Assembly (NCBI GenBank): GCA_973895155.1
Contig: OZ316897.1
Span: 19,840,001-19,904,000 of the forward strand
DNA from: Marsupella aquatica
Taxonomy: Eukaryota > Marchantiophyta
Reading direction: 5' to 3'
Length of the DNA stretch: 64,000 bases
Both the position numbers and the translations under genes were made by a program. Positions 61,801-64,000 of this stretch are shown here, piece by piece (the stretch's first letter is position 1; the number at the start of each line of letters is the position of its first letter). The notes beneath the pieces are model-generated. The model ran no database searches. It saw nothing but the letters and a program-made list of their open reading frames with translations, and had not been told where the DNA came from.

Positions 61801-61869
61801 GTTGTGGAAGTCCGTCAAAGGATGGCGCGAAAAGATGTCATCCACCAGCTCTTCCTGCGACATTGTCAT
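58809..61869 (-). CDS. ParB-like domain fused to beta-class DNA N6/N4-methyltransferase, at least 3 exons
   Basis: ATG is at 61869. Exons are 61869-60041 (with a one-base frame break near 61485-61500), 59950-59475 and 59370-58809, phases 0 and 2. With the break bridged the product is about 955 residues. Residues 1-125 are unrecognised (MTMSQEELVDDIFSRHPLTD). A basic Ser/Gly-rich linker follows. Residues ~285-430 resemble a ParB/Srx-fold domain with 'YYVIGGNHSACAKADLAL' in place of GxHR and 'SVQEARNLAWSHNI'. The C-terminal part has motif IV 'LALVDIPYGFALPG' (~residue 697, DPPY-like) and later motif I 'WVLDICSGSGTGTTSSLAMG' followed by HCVAIEID (~859). IV before I defines the beta class, as in CcrM-type enzymes. 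These transfer methyl from SAM to adenine N6 or cytosine N4. The acidic tail is eukaryote-like. ParB-MTase fusions are known in bacteria and phages; here three exons and plant flanks argue for a resident gene. Confidence 0.75.
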
Positions 61870-62648
61870 GTTTTTGCCTGATCTTCAAACCTGAGAACAT
61901 ACCACAAAATCAGTCCACTTCAACCCCAACCTGCGAGACAAAGTGCCACAGAACCAAGGAATGTGCCAACAAATGGCTACTAAAACCGTGTCCTTACGGA
62001 TCTAACAACGCTCTCGGCCACCCCAGGACTCCTATCATGAATTCATGAAGGGAGTCTCCCTCTCGCTCCGACCTTCATGAATTCATGAAGGGAGTCTCCT
62101 CTCTCTTTGCTTGTACACCTCGGTGATGCAGAAGGGTATTTAAAATAGGGTTCGGAGGGGGGTGACGTGAAGAAATCACCCAGGGCCTAAATTACTACCT
62201 AAAACAGGGTCGAAATGAAGTGCGACCGCGACAACTCGCGACACGTCGCTGATGAGTGCTGAAAATGGCACGAAATTGGACAGCGAGATTGTTTTTCACT
62301 CTTTTACAAAGGAAATCCAAATGACATTGAGTGAAAATGAATGGGCTGCCCCGTGTTCCTTGGTTATACATACTAATCACGGATCAGGCGCGACTTAGTA
62401 AAATTAACCCTGAATCATGATAAATCAATGTTTTCGGGCCAATTATTCATGAATATTTTGGGGTATTAACGGGAAAAAGCTTGCAAATTTCATGAATATT
62501 TGATATTTTTGAAGTTAAAAAGTCCCAACAATCCGTGAAAAACTATAAATAGGCTCGTTTATTCATGACTCTTGGTCATTATTTTGAGAAGATTTGTTAG
62601 ATTTTACTGATTTTCTGAGTTTCTTGTCAATTTGCACTAGTTTTTCCA
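61870..62648. promoter_or_regulatory. Putative bidirectional promoter with TTCATGAA palindromes
   Basis: The two ATGs point away from each other and are 779 bp apart. A 40-bp direct repeat holds catgaattcatgaagggagt at 62036 and 62076. Further attcatgaat or ttcatgaa-like words are at about 62445, 62489 and 62559. Another catgaattcatgaag lies inside the plus-strand gene at about 63001. The clustering of one palindrome suggests a binding site for one of the encoded proteins. Confidence 0.4.
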
Positions 62649-64000
62649 ATGGCGGCATGTTACGAATCAGATGATTATTCAGATGGAGTTTCTGATGATG
62701 TTTCATTGCCGGATGGCCCCTGCACAGTGGTTGGCCCAGATATCCCTGGAATAACTACTGTTTTAGATATGCCACCCCCCACCCCTATGAGCAAGTTAAA
62801 ACGTAGTCCTTTACGACTTGCAATTAGTGGGAAGAAATCATTGGTCGGTGGTAAAGAGAGGTCAGGGAGCTCCTCTGACTCCTTGGAGAGTATTGGTCCC
62901 CCTGGACGTCAAGTTGTATCTCCTTTGTCACCAACAAAGGACAAATTGGGGAGTAATCTGGAAGGTTCAATGCCTATTTGGATGTCTGGGAAACGGTCTC
63001 ATGAATTCATGAAGACTGGATTTGGAAAGACGAAGAAGGCACTAAGTGGGGAAAATGACAGAGATTTTTGCAGTCTCCAAAGTGTTCAGCGGCTGAAGCA
63101 AATGCCAAAAAGTAAAACCTTTGGTAAGCCAACGTCGGAAACATTTCACAGGGGGATGAGGGAAGAAACTAGACAACCAGTGTTATTGAGAAGTATTCCA
63201 GAAAAGAATTCTAATGTGCGTTCCTCAGTTTTACCTAGGAGTCATGGTGTTGGGGCAGGGAGCGGATCAAGTCACGGAAACTCAAACAGGGAAACCAACC
63301 TGGTGGAGAGGGACCCTAGGAAAATATTGAAAGGGTCCCTACACGGTAATGGAGGGATTTCTGAAATACGCCCAGGTATTCCAAGGGTGCATAGAGTGAA
63401 GGAAGAGCCTCCATCTCCGAAGGCTGCAGGTCTGGAATCTAGGCATGTTCAGAAGCAAATGTTGGTGACCATTTCATCATCGAATGAAAGCGAGTCTTTG
63501 GAGAGTGGGGAGGATGATGATGTTCCGGTGGCATCTAGTCGTTACAAACGTACGAGCAACGCCACTTTGTGTGAAACAAAGTTGAAAGAGGAGGATATCA
63601 AGAAAACAAATAGTAAGTACTGTTGTCAGAGTCATTGTCTCCTAAGTCTATCTCCAAAAGAAATTCGTGAGGCGCGTTCTAAATTTTTGAGGCAGAAATC
63701 TCAGGATCGATCTTTATCTTTGTAGTGGCTTATAAAGCGAGACGGAAATGAAGGAGGGAGGCAAACTATATCTTACACGTTTGGTCAAAAGAGTATTTGT
63801 CGGAAAGCTTTCAAGCTTATATTTTGCGTTGGCAATCATAGATTAAATAGAATTTTGAAATTAGACAACCAAGACTTAGGATATTCTAAACCAGTTGGAC
63901 GCCCTCCATCTGTTAAAAGATTAGTCTTGGTCAGTTGGCTTAGGTTGTTTTTTGAGACACGCGTGGAAACATTGCCAAATAAAGAAGTTTCACATTTACC
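62649..64000 (+). pseudogene. Cys/His-motif transposase-like protein, truncated by window end, one in-frame TAG
   Basis: ATG at 62649 (ttttccaATGGCGG) opens 358 codons to TAG at 63723-63725. The same frame stays open for the remaining ~91 codons to the end of the window. The N-terminal ~300 residues are Ser/Pro-rich and look disordered (PPPTPMSKLKRSPLRLA). Then comes 'KYCCQSHCLLSLSPKEIREA' running across the TAG into 'WLIKRD', 'QKSICRKAFKLIFCVGNHRL' and 'PVGRPPSVKRL'. This CC-x3-C..CRKAF arrangement recalls N-terminal zinc-binding regions of plant and animal DNA-transposon proteins, but the family was not confirmed. The stop falls inside the conserved part and could be CAG changed to TAG. The gene is divergent from the MTase gene and is probably its partner in one element. 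Confidence 0.55.

Overview
The window reads as nuclear DNA of a land plant. It contains spliced genes with GT-AG introns, several plant-type families (flotillin, DUF247, AP2 domain, UPL3/4-like HECT ligase, PABP), plant telomere-type TTTAGGG runs, and long repeat-rich intergenic tracts. The species cannot be fixed from sequence alone. The bacterial-type ParB/DNA-methyltransferase fusion would be unusual in flowering plants, so a non-seed plant is a reasonable but unproven guess.

Layout. 0-13 kb is gene-bearing: the 3' end of a flotillin gene, a clean 3-exon DUF247 gene, and an intronless UPL3/4-like HECT E3 gene on the minus strand that is frame-broken by a 19-bp tandem duplication just before its catalytic cysteine. 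13-16.4 kb is repeats. 16.4-30.4 kb looks like transposon territory with chromatin-type cargo. It holds a 3-exon gene bracketed by arrays of TTGCGAA-like motifs (with a CACTA-like left end), a SET-domain gene, and a nine-exon gene joining a plant-mobile-type N-terminal region to an SNF2/RING helicase that carries two in-frame stops. 31-41 kb is interspersed repeats, a truncated minus-strand poly(A)-binding-protein gene, a promoter-like tract with a 65-bp tandem repeat, and a 'ghost' of the HECT locus lacking the gene body. 41.2-43.6 kb holds a seven-exon AP2-domain gene. 43.6-58.5 kb is a set of diverged direct duplications of the AP2 3' flank and of PABP fragments, including a second ghost locus from which all AP2-coding exons are missing.

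The most interesting part is 58.8-64 kb. A minus-strand gene encodes about 955 residues: an N-terminal region, a ParB-like domain, and a beta-class (motif IV before motif I) DNA N6/N4-methyltransferase with introns between the parts. A divergent plus-strand gene starts 779 bp away, has a Cys/His-rich transposase-like region, and runs off the window with one in-frame stop. Together with the SET and SNF2 genes this suggests eukaryotic mobile elements that carry chromatin- and DNA-modifying enzymes. That link is inference.

How genes work together: the MTase/CC-motif pair shares a putative bidirectional promoter with repeated TTCATGAA palindromes. The AP2 gene and PABP copies share a duplicated promoter module. 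Exon-intron models were built by hand from splice signals and phase agreement. All family calls rest on recognised motifs, without database searches.
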